Part shown: piece by piece, positions 42,772 to 52,278 of the stretch | Position numbering within the stretch: position 1 is the stretch's first letter | How the letters are laid out: each line of letters starts with the position of its first letter | From: JAVJUS01 sp040220455 | Lineage (GTDB): Bacteria > Pseudomonadota > Alphaproteobacteria > DSM-16000 > Inquilinaceae | Assembly: GCA_040220455.1 (NCBI GenBank) | Contig: JAVJUS010000126.1 | Span: forward strand, 1-64,000 | DNA length: 64,000 nt | Direction: 5' to 3' | Made by a program: the position numbers and the translations under genes | Notes under the pieces: model-generated | The model's database searches: none | The model's input: the letters and a program-made list of their open reading frames with translations, nothing else | What the model was told of the DNA's origin: nothing

Positions 42772-43965
42772 ATGACCCTCGACAGCCCTCTCCGGCCGGA
42801 GACCGCGGCCACCCCCGCCACCATCGCCAATGCCCGGATCGTGACCGGCGACTCGGTGATCCGGGGCGGGCTCGGATTCGCCGAGGGACGCATCTCGGCG
42901 CTCGGGCCGGCGGCGGAGCAGGCGGCCGGCGCCGATGCCGCGGACTGGGAGGGCGACCTGGCGATCGCCGGGCTGATCGACCTGCACACCGACCATCTGG
43001 AACGGCATTTCAATCCCCGCCCCGGCGTCTGGTGGGATCCGGTGGCGGCGGCCGTTTCCTATGACGTCCAGGTCGCGGGCTCGGGCATCACGACCGTCTT
43101 CGACGCGGTCTCCATGGTAGGCGGCGGCGCGCGGGACAAGGACCGTCAGCGCGCCCGCATGCTCGCCCCGATGATCGACGGCGTGCGCCGCGCCCAGGCG
43201 GCCGGCATGCTGCGCGCCGAGCACTTCCTGCACCTGCGCTGCGAGATCACCGATCCCGACGTCATGGCGCTGGTCGACCCGTTCCTGGGCGACCCCATGG
43301 TCCGGTTCCTGTCGCTGATGGACCATTCGCCGGGCCAGCGCCAGTTCGCCGATCTCGACGCCTATCGCCGCCTCTACACCGAGATGATGGGGCTGAGCGA
43401 GGACGAGTTCGCGACTTTCGTCGCCGAGCAGCAGGAGATCGCGCGCACGCTCGGCCCCCGGCACCGCCGCGCGCTGACCGAGCTGGGCCACGCCCATGGC
43501 CTCGCCATGGCGAGCCACGACGACCAGACCGAGGATCACGTGCGCGAGGCGCGCGACGACGGTTTCATGGTCGCGGAGTTCCCGACCACCCGGGCGGCGG
43601 CGGCGGCCGCGCGCCATCACGGCATGTCGGTGCTGATGGGCGCGCCGAACCTGATCCGCGGCGGCTCGCACAGCGGCAACGTCGCCTGCGCCGAGCTGGC
43701 GCGGGAGGGGCTGCTCGACATCCTGGCGTCGGACTACGTACCGGGCAGCCTGCTGCCGGCCGCCTTTCGACTGACGGGAGAGGATATCGGCTGGTCCCTG
43801 CCCGAGGCCGTGGCGACGGTGACCGCCAATCCGGCCCGCGTCGCGGGGCTGGAGGACCGCGGCACGCTCGACCCCGGCCGGCGCGCGGACGTCATCCGTG
43901 TCCGGCCGGTCGACGGCGTGCCGGTGATCCGCGAGGTCTGGCGCGAGGGCCGGCGCGTCGCCTGA
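42772..43965 (+). CDS. phnM: PhnM, alpha-D-ribose 1-methylphosphonate 5-triphosphate diphosphatase
   Basis: This 397-residue amidohydrolase-fold enzyme of the carbon-phosphorus lyase pathway removes diphosphate from the ribose triphosphonate intermediate. Metal-site motif GLIDLHTDHLERHFNPRPG is the PhnM hallmark, with MASHDDQTEDHV, GAPNLIRGGSHSGN and ILASDYVPGSLL further on. Length is normal. The ATG at 42772 has GAAGG immediately upstream, so the true start might differ slightly. No other phn gene is in the window, which is odd because phnM normally follows phnGHIJKL. Confidence 0.92.
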   Translation: MTLDSPLRPETAATPATIANARIVTGDSVIRGGLGFAEGRISALGPAAEQAAGADAADWEGDLAIAGLIDLHTDHLERHFNPRPGVWWDPVAAAVSYDVQVAGSGITTVFDAVSMVGGGARDKDRQRARMLAPMIDGVRRAQAAGMLRAEHFLHLRCEITDPDVMALVDPFLGDPMVRFLSLMDHSPGQRQFADLDAYRRLYTEMMGLSEDEFATFVAEQQEIARTLGPRHRRALTELGHAHGLAMASHDDQTEDHVREARDDGFMVAEFPTTRAAAAAARHHGMSVLMGAPNLIRGGSHSGNVACAELAREGLLDILASDYVPGSLLPAAFRLTGEDIGWSLPEAVATVTANPARVAGLEDRGTLDPGRRADVIRVRPVDGVPVIREVWREGRRVA

Positions 43966-43987
43966 GCCGCGGGCGCCGCCCTGGCCC

Positions 43988-45286
43988 TCAGCCCTTCGGC
44001 TCGCCCTTGGGCTCGATCGACTCGAACCCGCAATAGGGCCGCAGTGCCTCCGGCACGTCGATGCCGCCATCGGCCCGCTGGTAGTTTTCCAACAGCGCGA
44101 TCAGCGCCCGGCTTGTCGCCACGGCCGTGCCGTTGAGCGTATGGGCGAGACCCGCGACCTTGCCGTCCGGCCCGCGATAGCGGATGCCCAGCCGGCGCGC
44201 CTGGTAGTCGGTGCAGTTGCTGGTCGAGGTGATCTCGCCGAAGGAGCCGCCGTCGCCGCGCCCCGGCATCCAGGCCTCCAGGTCGTACTTCCGGTAGGCC
44301 GAGGCGCCCAGGTCGCCGGTCGCGGTGTCGACGATCCGGTAGGGGATGCCGAGGCCGTCGAAGATCGCCTTCTCCAGGTCGAGCAGGCGCTGGTGCAGGC
44401 CGTCGCTCTCCTCCGGCCGGCAGACGACGAACATCTCCACCTTGGTGAACTGGTGGACGCGATAGAGCCCGCGCGTCGCCCGGCCGTGGGCGCCCGCCTC
44501 GGTGCGGAAGCAGTGGCTCATCCCCGCGACCAGCGCCGGCAGGTCGCCGCCGTCGAGGATGCGGTCGGCGAACAGCCCGGCCAGCGTGATCTCCGACGTC
44601 GCGATCAGGCCCAGGTCTGTGTCCTCGATCGTGTAGATCTGTGTCTCCGGCCCGCGCGGCACGAAGCCGGTGCCGGCCAGCACCTCCGCGCGCGCCAGGT
44701 CGGGCGTGGTGTAGGGCGTGAAGCCGTCGCCGATCAGCAGGCGCAGGGCGTAGCTCTGCAGCGCCATGTCCAGCAGGACGGCTTGGTTCTTGAGGAAATA
44801 GAAGCCGTGGCCGGCGGTCCGGCTGCCCGCCTCCATGTCGACCAGGTCCAGCGCTTCTGCGAGGTCGAGGTGATCCTTGGGCGGAAAGCCGAAGTCGCGG
44901 ATCGGCGTCGCGCCCCGGGCGACCTCCAGGTTCTCCTCGTCGGTCTCGCCCACCGGCGCGTCGGGATGGGCCATGTTCGGGATCGCCGAGCGGATCTCGT
45001 CGACCTCCGCGCGCACGGTCTCCAGGCGCTCCTCCAGCTTGCCGCGCTCGGTGCGCAGGGCCTTGCCCTTGGCGATCAGCTCCTGTTTGGTGTCGGCGTC
45101 CGGGGCCTTGGGAATCTCCTTGGCGACCCGGTTCGCCTCCGCGTTCGCCTCGCCCAGGGCGTGCTCCAGCTTGCGGCGCTCGGCGTCGAGCGCGGCGAAG
45201 CGGTCCAGGTCGACGGCCACGCCGCGATTGGCGCAGTTGGTGCGGACGGCGTCGAGATTGTCGATGATGAAGCTGGCGGCCAGCAC
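43988..45286 (-). CDS. serS: Seryl-tRNA synthetase
   Basis: This 432-residue class II synthetase charges tRNA-Ser. The N-terminal coiled-coil tRNA-binding arm spans ~30-100. Class II motif 2 is FRTEAGAHGRATRGLYRVHQF, and motif 3 lies in AHTLNGTAVATSRALIALLENYQ. The serine pocket TSNCTDYQARR is present. Length and motifs are normal for a bacterial SerRS. It ends 22 nt from convergent phnM and is monocistronic as far as visible. Confidence 0.97.
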   Translation of the reverse strand: MLAASFIIDNLDAVRTNCANRGVAVDLDRFAALDAERRKLEHALGEANAEANRVAKEIPKAPDADTKQELIAKGKALRTERGKLEERLETVRAEVDEIRSAIPNMAHPDAPVGETDEENLEVARGATPIRDFGFPPKDHLDLAEALDLVDMEAGSRTAGHGFYFLKNQAVLLDMALQSYALRLLIGDGFTPYTTPDLARAEVLAGTGFVPRGPETQIYTIEDTDLGLIATSEITLAGLFADRILDGGDLPALVAGMSHCFRTEAGAHGRATRGLYRVHQFTKVEMFVVCRPEESDGLHQRLLDLEKAIFDGLGIPYRIVDTATGDLGASAYRKYDLEAWMPGRGDGGSFGEITSTSNCTDYQARRLGIRYRGPDGKVAGLAHTLNGTAVATSRALIALLENYQRADGGIDVPEALRPYCGFESIEPKGEPKG

Positions 45287-45439
45287 GGTCCTGTTCCCGG
45301 TGTGAAGGAATGCCGATCAGCGCGCCCGGCGCGCCGGCGTCAGACGCCACGCCGGGTCCCGCCCTGTCAATAGGTGCTGCGCCCCGTGACCGGCGCCATG
45401 CGCCCGGAAACGACGAGATATCGAGAAGAGGACACGGTC

Positions 45440-46210
45440 ATGGCCCCGTTCGACGACCTGAAAGACGCCCGCGTTCTGGTCACCGGCGGGGCGACCGGCA
45501 TCGGCGGCGCGGTCAGCCGGGCCTTCGCCGACGCGGGCGCGCGGGTCTACGTCCATTACCACGGCGGGGCCGAAGCGGCCGAGGCGCTGGTGACGGCGAT
45601 TCGCGCCGACGGCGGCACGGTGGAGGCCGGCTCCGGCGACCTGACGAAGCGCGGCGCGGCGGCGGCGGTGGTCGACGCCGCCGCCTCGGCGCTGGGCGGG
45701 CTCGACGTCCTGGTCAACAACGCCGGCAGCATGGTCGCCCGCCGCCCCTTCGAGGAGTGCGACGACGACCTGCTCGACCGGGTCTTCGACCTGAACTGCC
45801 GCCAGGTGGTGGAGGCGAGCCGCGCCGCCCTGCCCCATCTGCGCGCGGCCGGCGGCGGCTCCATCGTCACGACCACCTCGATCGCCGCGCGCAACGGCGG
45901 CAGCCCGGGCTCGGCCTTCTACGCCTCGGCCAAGGGCTTCGTGTCGACCCTGACCCGGTCGCTGGCGCGCGAGCTGGCAGGCGACAACATCCGGGTCAAC
46001 GCGGTCTCGCCCGGCACGATCCACACCAATTTTCACGAGGTCTTCTCGACGCCGGAGAAGTTGGAGGCGACCGCCCGCGCCATCCCCATGGGCCGCCTCG
46101 GCCTCGCCGAGGACTGCGCGGGCACCTATCTCTACCTCGCCTCACCGTCGCTGTCCGGCTACGTCACCGGCCAGGTCGTCGAGGTCAATGGCGGACAGTT
46201 GATCGCGTGA
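45440..46210 (+). CDS. Short-chain dehydrogenase/reductase
   Basis: This 256-residue classical SDR has TGGATGIGG (cofactor loop), NNAGSM, active-site Ser in TTTSIAARNGG, and YASAK. The C-terminal pattern SGYVTGQVVEVNGGQLIA is that of FabG-like oxidoreductases. The start is ATG 45440, with AGAGGACACG upstream. Substrate unknown. It is divergent from serS and converges with the acyl-CoA dehydrogenase gene, so there is no operon context. Confidence 0.87.
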   Translation: MAPFDDLKDARVLVTGGATGIGGAVSRAFADAGARVYVHYHGGAEAAEALVTAIRADGGTVEAGSGDLTKRGAAAAVVDAAASALGGLDVLVNNAGSMVARRPFEECDDDLLDRVFDLNCRQVVEASRAALPHLRAAGGGSIVTTTSIAARNGGSPGSAFYASAKGFVSTLTRSLARELAGDNIRVNAVSPGTIHTNFHEVFSTPEKLEATARAIPMGRLGLAEDCAGTYLYLASPSLSGYVTGQVVEVNGGQLIA

Positions 46211-46235
46211 GGCCGCCGGCGCCGGGGCCCCGCGA

Positions 46236-47375
46236 TCACGCCTCGCCCAGGATCTGCCGCGCGATGATCAGGCGCTGGATATCCGACGTGCCCTCGTAGA
46301 TCTGGCAGACGCGGACGTCGCGATAGATCCGCTCGACCGGGTAGTCCTCCAGGTAGCCGTAGCCGCCGTGGATCTGGATCGCGTCGGTGCACACGGCCTC
46401 GGCCATCTCGCTGGCCTGGAGCTTGGCCATCGCCGCCTCCTTCAGGCAGGGCCGACCGGCGTCGCGCAAGGCCGCGGCGTGGAGCACCATCTGGCGCGCG
46501 CTCTCGATCCGGGTCGCCATGTCGGCGAGACGGAAGGCGACCGCCTGGTGCTCGGCGATCGGCTTGCCCATCGCCGTGCGCTCCAGCGCGTAGGCCCGCG
46601 CCTCCTCGTAGGCCGAGCGCGCCATGCCGACCGCCTGGGCGGCGATGCCGATGCGCCCGCCCTCCAGGTTCGAAAGCGCGATGCGATAGCCCTGGCCTTC
46701 CTCGCCCAGCATGTGGTCGGCCGGCACGCGGCAGTCCTCCAGGACGATCTGGGCGGTGTCGGAGCAGCGCTGGCCCAGCTTCTTCTCCACCCGGCCGACG
46801 GTATAGCCGGGCGTGTCCGTCGGCACCAGGAAGGCGCTGATGCCCTTCTTTCCGGCCTCCGGGTCGGTCACGGCGAAGACGACGGCCAGGTGGCCGTTCC
46901 TGCCGTTGGTGATGAATTGCTTGGTCCCGGAAAGCACCCAATGGTTGCCGTCGCGCCGGGCCCGGGTCTTCAGCGCCGCGGCGTCGGAGCCGGCCTGCGG
47001 CTCGGTCAGGCAGAAGGCGCCCAGCGCCTCCCCGCGCGCCATGGGCGCGAGCCAGCGTTCCTTCTGCTCGGGCGAGCCGAAGGCGAGGATCGGCGCGCAG
47101 CCGACGGAGTTGTGCACCGACATGATGGTCGAGCAGGCCCCGTCGCCCGCCGCCACCTCCTCGATGGCGAGCGCGTAGGCGATCGCGTCGGCGCCGGCGC
47201 CGCCCCATTCCTCCGGCACGACCATGCCGAGGAAGCCGAGCCGCCCCATCTCCGCCACCTCCTCGGCCGGAAACGCCGAGGTCCGGTCCCGCTCGGCCGC
47301 GCCGGGCCACAGCCGCTCGCGCGCGAACTGGCGGGCGGTGTCGCGGATCAGGGTCTGGTCTTCGGTCAGCAGCAC
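46236..47375 (-). CDS. Acyl-CoA dehydrogenase
   Basis: This 379-residue FAD enzyme of beta-oxidation or branched amino-acid breakdown has both family signatures: AFCLTEPQAGSDAAAL (PS00072 type) and QIHGGYGYLEDYPVERIYRDVRVCQIYEGTSDIQR. The catalytic Glu lies in the IYEGTSD stretch, as in short/medium-chain and isobutyryl-CoA dehydrogenases. The GTG at 47375 has GGAGGCCGACC immediately upstream and is preferred over a longer arginine-rich version. It is ~13 kb from the desaturase cluster, and no functional link is visible. Confidence 0.92.
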   Translation of the reverse strand: MLLTEDQTLIRDTARQFARERLWPGAAERDRTSAFPAEEVAEMGRLGFLGMVVPEEWGGAGADAIAYALAIEEVAAGDGACSTIMSVHNSVGCAPILAFGSPEQKERWLAPMARGEALGAFCLTEPQAGSDAAALKTRARRDGNHWVLSGTKQFITNGRNGHLAVVFAVTDPEAGKKGISAFLVPTDTPGYTVGRVEKKLGQRCSDTAQIVLEDCRVPADHMLGEEGQGYRIALSNLEGGRIGIAAQAVGMARSAYEEARAYALERTAMGKPIAEHQAVAFRLADMATRIESARQMVLHAAALRDAGRPCLKEAAMAKLQASEMAEAVCTDAIQIHGGYGYLEDYPVERIYRDVRVCQIYEGTSDIQRLIIARQILGEA

Positions 47376-47487
47376 GGTCGGCCTCCGGTGTCCCGATCGC
47401 GAAGTGCGCGACAGCGCACGAAGCGTGAATCGGGACACCAACTCTATTAATCGCATTAGCCCGCGAAGGTGGTCCGGGACCCCTGTT

Positions 47488-48168
<681 letters not shown>

Positions 48169-48183
48169 GGTCGTGTCTCCTCG

Positions 48184-48257
48184 ATGGTCGCGCGGGGGAT
48201 CGTCGTGCGGGGGTCGATGGTCGTGCGGGGGGTGGTCGTGCGGGGGATGGTCGCGCC
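48184..48257. repeat. Short imperfect tandem repeat in SDR leader
   Basis: About five units of 15-17 nt built on GGTCGTGCGGGGGAT follow each other just upstream of the SDR start codon. They occupy the promoter or leader region of that gene, and copy-number change could alter its expression. Confidence 0.75.
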
Positions 48258-48425
48258 GGTCGGGGGTGGCGGCGTGGGACCGCGCGCGGCATTCTCGGCG
48301 ACTGCAATCATCCTGCCGCGATATCGTCGGATTCCGGTGCGATGCAACCGCGTCGCCCGTCATCCCGTTGCTGCGCGGGAACCCGACGGCGCGCGACCGC
48401 CGAACAAGAGCCCGGGAGATCACCC

Positions 48426-49541
48426 ATGGCCGCCCCGACCGCCTTCGCCTCCCCCGTCCCGCCCCCCATCGCGACCCTTGCCGCCGCCGCCGCAATCGCC
48501 CTCGGTGGCCTGCTGGCGAGCGCCGATCCGGCCGCCGCCCAGCGCCAGGACGGCTCCTATGACTATGTCGGGGAATCCTGGCAGGGCACGATGCTGGTCG
48601 AGACCGACAGCGACGGCTACACCTACTTCGACATCTACAACCGCAACCCGCCCCTGACCTGCGGCGCCTTCGGCCGGGCGGAGGCCCGCGACGACCGTCT
48701 GACCTGGACCGACCCGACCAATGGCGCGCGCCTCGTCATCCGCTTCTTCGAGGACAACGCCGAAGTCGAGGCGACGGACGGCCTGCCGCGCGGCTGCGGC
48801 CTGCGCGGCCAGATCGCGGGGATCTATCTGGCGACCGAGGAGGCCCCGGACCTCGACCGCGACCAGGTCCGGCGCCTGCAGTCGAGCCTGGACAAGCTGG
48901 GCTTCGATCCCGGCCCGGTCGACGGCGTGATGGGCCCGCAGACACGCGACGCGCTCAACGACTTCCAGGCCGATGCCGGCCGGCGCGAGACCCGGGCGCC
49001 GGCGCTGGCCGATCTCTGGGCGGCGGAGCGCGCGCTGGCCGCCGCGACCGCCGGGGTCGCCGGGACCACCGGCGGCGCGGATCAGACGGGCGCCCCGCCG
49101 AAGCCGGGCGAGAAGCCCGTACCGCCGGCCGCGCAGACCGTGGAGCCTGCCTGGACGACCGATATCCCGCAGGCCTTCCACGGCTGGCTCGACCGCATCT
49201 ACGGCGAGCAGGTGGCGCCCGCCAATATCGACTTCGCCAACCCGCCCTTCGAGGTGGCGCTGGTCGACCTGGACGGCCGGCCGGGCAGCGGACCGAACCA
49301 GACCGAGGTGCTGGTGCTCTGGAACGATCGGGCCTTCTGCGGCGAGTCGGGCTGCGCCTTCGACGTCCTGCGCTACGACGGCAACGCCTACGAGCCGGTG
49401 CTGGAATCCACGGCCGAGCGCGTGGCGCTGGGCGCCGGCTACACCAACGGTCTGCGCAACCTGGTCGTCGACGGCCGGGTCCTCACCTGGGACGGCGAAA
49501 CCTACGAGGCCCCCCTCTATGAGCCCGAGCCCGTGCGGTAA
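48426..49541 (+). CDS. Exported protein with peptidoglycan-binding domain
   Basis: This 371-residue protein has a signal peptide (hydrophobic ~14-32, ending ADPAAA). Residues ~40-135 are a Cys-containing beta-rich domain (WQGTMLVETDSDGYTYFDIY). Residues ~145-185 are a peptidoglycan-binding (PG_binding_1) domain: VRRLQSSLDKLGFDPGPVDG then MGPQTRDALNDFQ. After a Gly/Pro linker, the last 130 residues form an unknown domain with a Cys pair (FCGESGCAF). It probably acts in the periplasm as a wall-associated protein. The start is ATG 48426 with GGGAG upstream. Confidence 0.83.
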   Translation: MAAPTAFASPVPPPIATLAAAAAIALGGLLASADPAAAQRQDGSYDYVGESWQGTMLVETDSDGYTYFDIYNRNPPLTCGAFGRAEARDDRLTWTDPTNGARLVIRFFEDNAEVEATDGLPRGCGLRGQIAGIYLATEEAPDLDRDQVRRLQSSLDKLGFDPGPVDGVMGPQTRDALNDFQADAGRRETRAPALADLWAAERALAAATAGVAGTTGGADQTGAPPKPGEKPVPPAAQTVEPAWTTDIPQAFHGWLDRIYGEQVAPANIDFANPPFEVALVDLDGRPGSGPNQTEVLVLWNDRAFCGESGCAFDVLRYDGNAYEPVLESTAERVALGAGYTNGLRNLVVDGRVLTWDGETYEAPLYEPEPVR

Positions 49542-49561
49542 GGTCGTCGGACAGAGGTCCG

Positions 49562-49643
49562 GTAGGTTGCCCGGCGCCGCAAGGCGATGCGCAACGGCAA
49601 TGACGGTGCCGTCGCCCACGGCCTTCGGCCGTGGACGACCTAC
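49562..49643 (+). repeat. GTAGGTTGCCC...CGACCTAC dispersed element, copy 3
   Basis: This 82-nt copy begins GTAGGTTGCCCGGCG, contains GCGCAACGGCAATGACGGTG and ends GGCCGTGGACGACCTAC. It lies between the converging peptidoglycan-binding protein and glutathione transferase genes, where it could serve as a bidirectional 3'-end structure. Confidence 0.85.
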
Positions 49644-49650
49644 GCTCTCC

Positions 49651-50304
49651 TCACGCCGGCGCTTCCGCCGCTTCGGCCGGTGACGCGATGTCGGGCTTGC
49701 GGGCCTCGGCGCGGGCGAAGGCCGGGCGTTCCAGCAGGCGGCGGGCATAGGCGTCGACGGCGGCGCTGGGGATCTCGACCCCGCTGCCGATCGCCCAGGA
49801 CAGCGTGTGGGCGGCGAGGATATCGGGCACCGTCAGACGATCACCCAGCAGGAAATCGCCCCCGCCCAGCCCGGCCTCCAGCACCGGCACGGCGCGTGCG
49901 AACTCCCACGCCGCTGTCTCCATGATCGCCGGCACGCGCTTGTCCTCCGGCAGGACGAAGCGATGCTTGGCCATCGTCCAGAGCGGCTGCTCCAGCTCCG
50001 TCGCCACGAAGTAGCACCACTGGTCGAAGCGCGCGCGCCCGGCCGTCCGCGGCTCCGGCGCCAGGCCGGTGGCCGGGTGTCGGTCCGCGATATAGGTGCA
50101 GATGGCCGCGGATTCGGTGAGCACCAGGTCGCCGTCGACCAGCGTGGGTACCTTGCTCAAAGGGTTGAGGCCGAGATACGGCTGTGTCTTGTGCTGGTCG
50201 GTGAAGAAATCGACCCGCACGAACGCGTAATCGGCCTCCACCTCCTCGAGCGTCCAGAGGGCACGCAAGGTGCGGGTGCGCGGAAAGCCGTAAAGGCGGA
50301 GCAT
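49651..50304 (-). CDS. Glutathione S-transferase family protein
   Basis: This 217-residue protein has an N-terminal thioredoxin-fold domain (LRLYGFPRTRTLRALWTLEEV; N/S at the glutathione cap in VPTLVDGDLVLTESAAICTYIA) and an all-helical C-terminal domain (~90-205, with GDRLTVPDILAAHTLSW). Enzymes of this kind conjugate glutathione to electrophiles or reduce peroxides. It follows the thioesterase gene by 80 nt on the same strand, so it may belong to the exporter operon and help protect against a reactive polyunsaturated product. That link is speculative. Confidence 0.87.
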   Translation of the reverse strand: MLRLYGFPRTRTLRALWTLEEVEADYAFVRVDFFTDQHKTQPYLGLNPLSKVPTLVDGDLVLTESAAICTYIADRHPATGLAPEPRTAGRARFDQWCYFVATELEQPLWTMAKHRFVLPEDKRVPAIMETAAWEFARAVPVLEAGLGGGDFLLGDRLTVPDILAAHTLSWAIGSGVEIPSAAVDAYARRLLERPAFARAEARKPDIASPAEAAEAPA

Positions 50305-50384
50305 CGGCAGCGGTCTCCGGTATCGGGTGGTCTGTCGGCTGGTGTCGCTCGGTTCGGCGCTCGGGCGGCGCGCGATACCGGCCC

Positions 50385-50888
50385 TCAGCCGGCGCGGAAG
50401 ATCAGGCAGGTCGAGGTGCCGTGGGCCACCAACCGGCCGGCGCCGTCGCGCAGATGCGCCTCCGCCGTGCCGGCGCGCCGACCGACAGAGAGCGTGCGCG
50501 CTTCGGCCGTCAACGGCCCGCTGTCCGGCGCCAGGCCGCGCAGGTAGGAGATCTTGATCTCGAGCGTCGTGTAGGCGGTTCCGGCCGGCAGGTGGGAATG
50601 CACGGCGCAGGCCATGGCGCCGTCCAGCACCGTCGCCGCGAAGCCGCCGTGGATCGTCCCGATCGGGTTGAGATGGCGGGCCTCCGGCCGGGCCTCGAAG
50701 ACCACCCGCCCCTCCTCCACCGCGACCAGGCGCATGGGCATCGTCTCGGTGATCGGCGGCAGGGGATAGGTCCCGGCCATGGCGCCGCGCAGGAATTCGA
50801 GCCCCGAGAGCGCCGCCAGGTCCTCGGCCGGCAGCACGCCAACCCCGGCCCCGGCCCTGTTGTCGCCCTCCGCGTCGTTGCCGGTCAC
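50385..50888 (-). CDS. PaaI-type hotdog-fold thioesterase
   Basis: This ~167-residue protein has the PaaI/YdiI pattern NPIGTIHGGFAATVLDGAMACAVHSHLP, in which the HGG segment and the following Asp carry out acyl-thioester hydrolysis. It also has the later TTLEIKISYLRGLAPDSGPL and GRRAGTAEAHLRD. A GTG at 50888 lies 4 nt after the DUF1302 stop codon, so the gene is probably translated with it. It could hydrolyse the acyl-CoA or acyl-ACP form of the cluster's product, or simply recycle CoA. Confidence 0.85.
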   Translation of the reverse strand: MTGNDAEGDNRAGAGVGVLPAEDLAALSGLEFLRGAMAGTYPLPPITETMPMRLVAVEEGRVVFEARPEARHLNPIGTIHGGFAATVLDGAMACAVHSHLPAGTAYTTLEIKISYLRGLAPDSGPLTAEARTLSVGRRAGTAEAHLRDGAGRLVAHGTSTCLIFRAG

Positions 50889-50892
50889 GGCC

Positions 50893-52275
50893 TCAGAACC
50901 CGATCTCGAAGCCGGCGGTGACGCGGCTGGCGTCGCGGAACTCCCCGAACAGCCCGTCGCGGCCGCCATAGAACAGGTCGGCCCCGGCGCTCAGCCGGAC
51001 ATTGCTGCGCAGGGAATAATCGAGATCGAGCTGAACGACTCCGTCGGCGTCGTTGAGAGAATGGATGAGGAGGCCGCCCAAAGTCAGCGTATCGTTGAAG
51101 AAATTCTGCTCCACCTTGAGCGTGACCTGCGTCTCCAGGCGATCGCGCACGATGGCCTCGTCATACGCGACGAGCGCGCTCTGGAAGACCTGGCCGCTGA
51201 TCAGCGTGTCGCTCACGCCGGTGTAATCGAGCCCGACCACGTAACCGAGCTCGGTCCCGGTCGCCACGCCGTCCTCGGCCGCCGGCTCGGTCGCCTGGAA
51301 ATGGCGGTTCGTCGAGACCGCGATCTCGCTGCGCAGGGTCACGTCACCGAAGGCGTTGGAGGCGCTGCCGCCGACCAGGTGGGAGCGCTCGTAGCGCGGC
51401 TCGATGCGCACGCCGCCGGGCGTCAGGCGCCGGGTATAGACCGCTTGGTCGTAGTGATGGAACAGGTAGTTGGCGCTAAGATCCCATCCGTCGACGAAGG
51501 CCGTGACCCGCGCGCCGACATCGCCGTCGAGCAGCAGGTCGTCCGGCCGGTCGGGCTCGGCGATGGTGAACGGCACACCCGGGCGGGGCTGCGGCGAAAC
51601 CAGCGGCGAGGTGAAGGCGAACGGCGCGCCCGGTGCCGGCACGTCGTCATAGGTCCGGTCCGGGATCCACAGGACCTGGAGCAGCGCGTCGCCGACCGGG
51701 ATCTCCGCGTTGGCGGTCCACAGCGGGATCCGCCGGTCCTCGAACTCCGGCAGCACGAACTCCCGGAAGTCGAAGGGATTGACCTGGTCAAGCACGCGCA
51801 GCCCGTCGGCCTGGCCCCAGACCACCTGCTGCTTGCCCAGCCGCAGGAACGTGTCGCCGACGAAGCCGTCGACATAGAGCTCGCGAAGCTCGGCGTCGAG
51901 ATAGTCGCCCACCTGCAACCGCCGGCTCCACGGCGCGCGGAATTCCTGGGACGGCCGGCCGGGGGCGAGCCGGTCGACCCCCTCGAAGCGCAGCCGGCCG
52001 ATGCCGGTCAGCCGCCAGCCGTCCGGCAGGTCGGCCGAGACCTCGGGGCTGACCGAGGTCTCGAACTTCTGCGCCTCGCCGTCGGTCTCGACCGCGATCT
52101 CGTTGGTCCACAGCCCCCGGATGTCGAGGTTCAGCGCCTCCAGCGGGCCGGGGCCCGCTCCCTCCCCCTCGGCGCCCTGCGCGGCGGCGGGCGTGGGCAA
52201 GAAAGCGGTCGCGGCGACGCCCAGGGCGACGGCGAAGGCCAGCGGCAGGGCCGCGGCGGGGCGATCCGAATCCAT
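50893..52275 (-). CDS. DUF1302-family outer-membrane beta-barrel protein
   Basis: This 460-residue protein has a signal peptide (ending PTPAAAQG) followed by beta-strand-rich sequence ending TAGFEIGF; a terminal Phe is the outer-membrane barrel signature. Characteristic DUF1302 features are LDIRGLWTNEIAVET, LRLGKQQVVWGQADGLRVLDQVNPFDFREF and DRRIPLWTANAE. In many proteobacteria DUF1302 proteins are encoded beside MMPL/RND permeases and LolA-like proteins, forming a lipid-export route. Here it starts 3 nt after the RND-LolA gene, which strongly supports one complex. Confidence 0.85.
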   Translation of the reverse strand: MDSDRPAAALPLAFAVALGVAATAFLPTPAAAQGAEGEGAGPGPLEALNLDIRGLWTNEIAVETDGEAQKFETSVSPEVSADLPDGWRLTGIGRLRFEGVDRLAPGRPSQEFRAPWSRRLQVGDYLDAELRELYVDGFVGDTFLRLGKQQVVWGQADGLRVLDQVNPFDFREFVLPEFEDRRIPLWTANAEIPVGDALLQVLWIPDRTYDDVPAPGAPFAFTSPLVSPQPRPGVPFTIAEPDRPDDLLLDGDVGARVTAFVDGWDLSANYLFHHYDQAVYTRRLTPGGVRIEPRYERSHLVGGSASNAFGDVTLRSEIAVSTNRHFQATEPAAEDGVATGTELGYVVGLDYTGVSDTLISGQVFQSALVAYDEAIVRDRLETQVTLKVEQNFFNDTLTLGGLLIHSLNDADGVVQLDLDYSLRSNVRLSAGADLFYGGRDGLFGEFRDASRVTAGFEIGF

Positions 52276-52278
52276 GGA

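Noticed and set aside
46236..47375. Acyl-CoA dehydrogenase as part of the desaturase cluster
   Set aside because: It lies ~13 kb from the core genes with unrelated genes between and has ordinary beta-oxidation motifs.
48169..48495. N-terminal extension of the C-factor-like SDR through the His/Pro/Asp repeat
   Set aside because: A GTG with a strong GAGGAG site lies exactly where SDR sequences begin, and the upstream part is a nucleotide tandem repeat.
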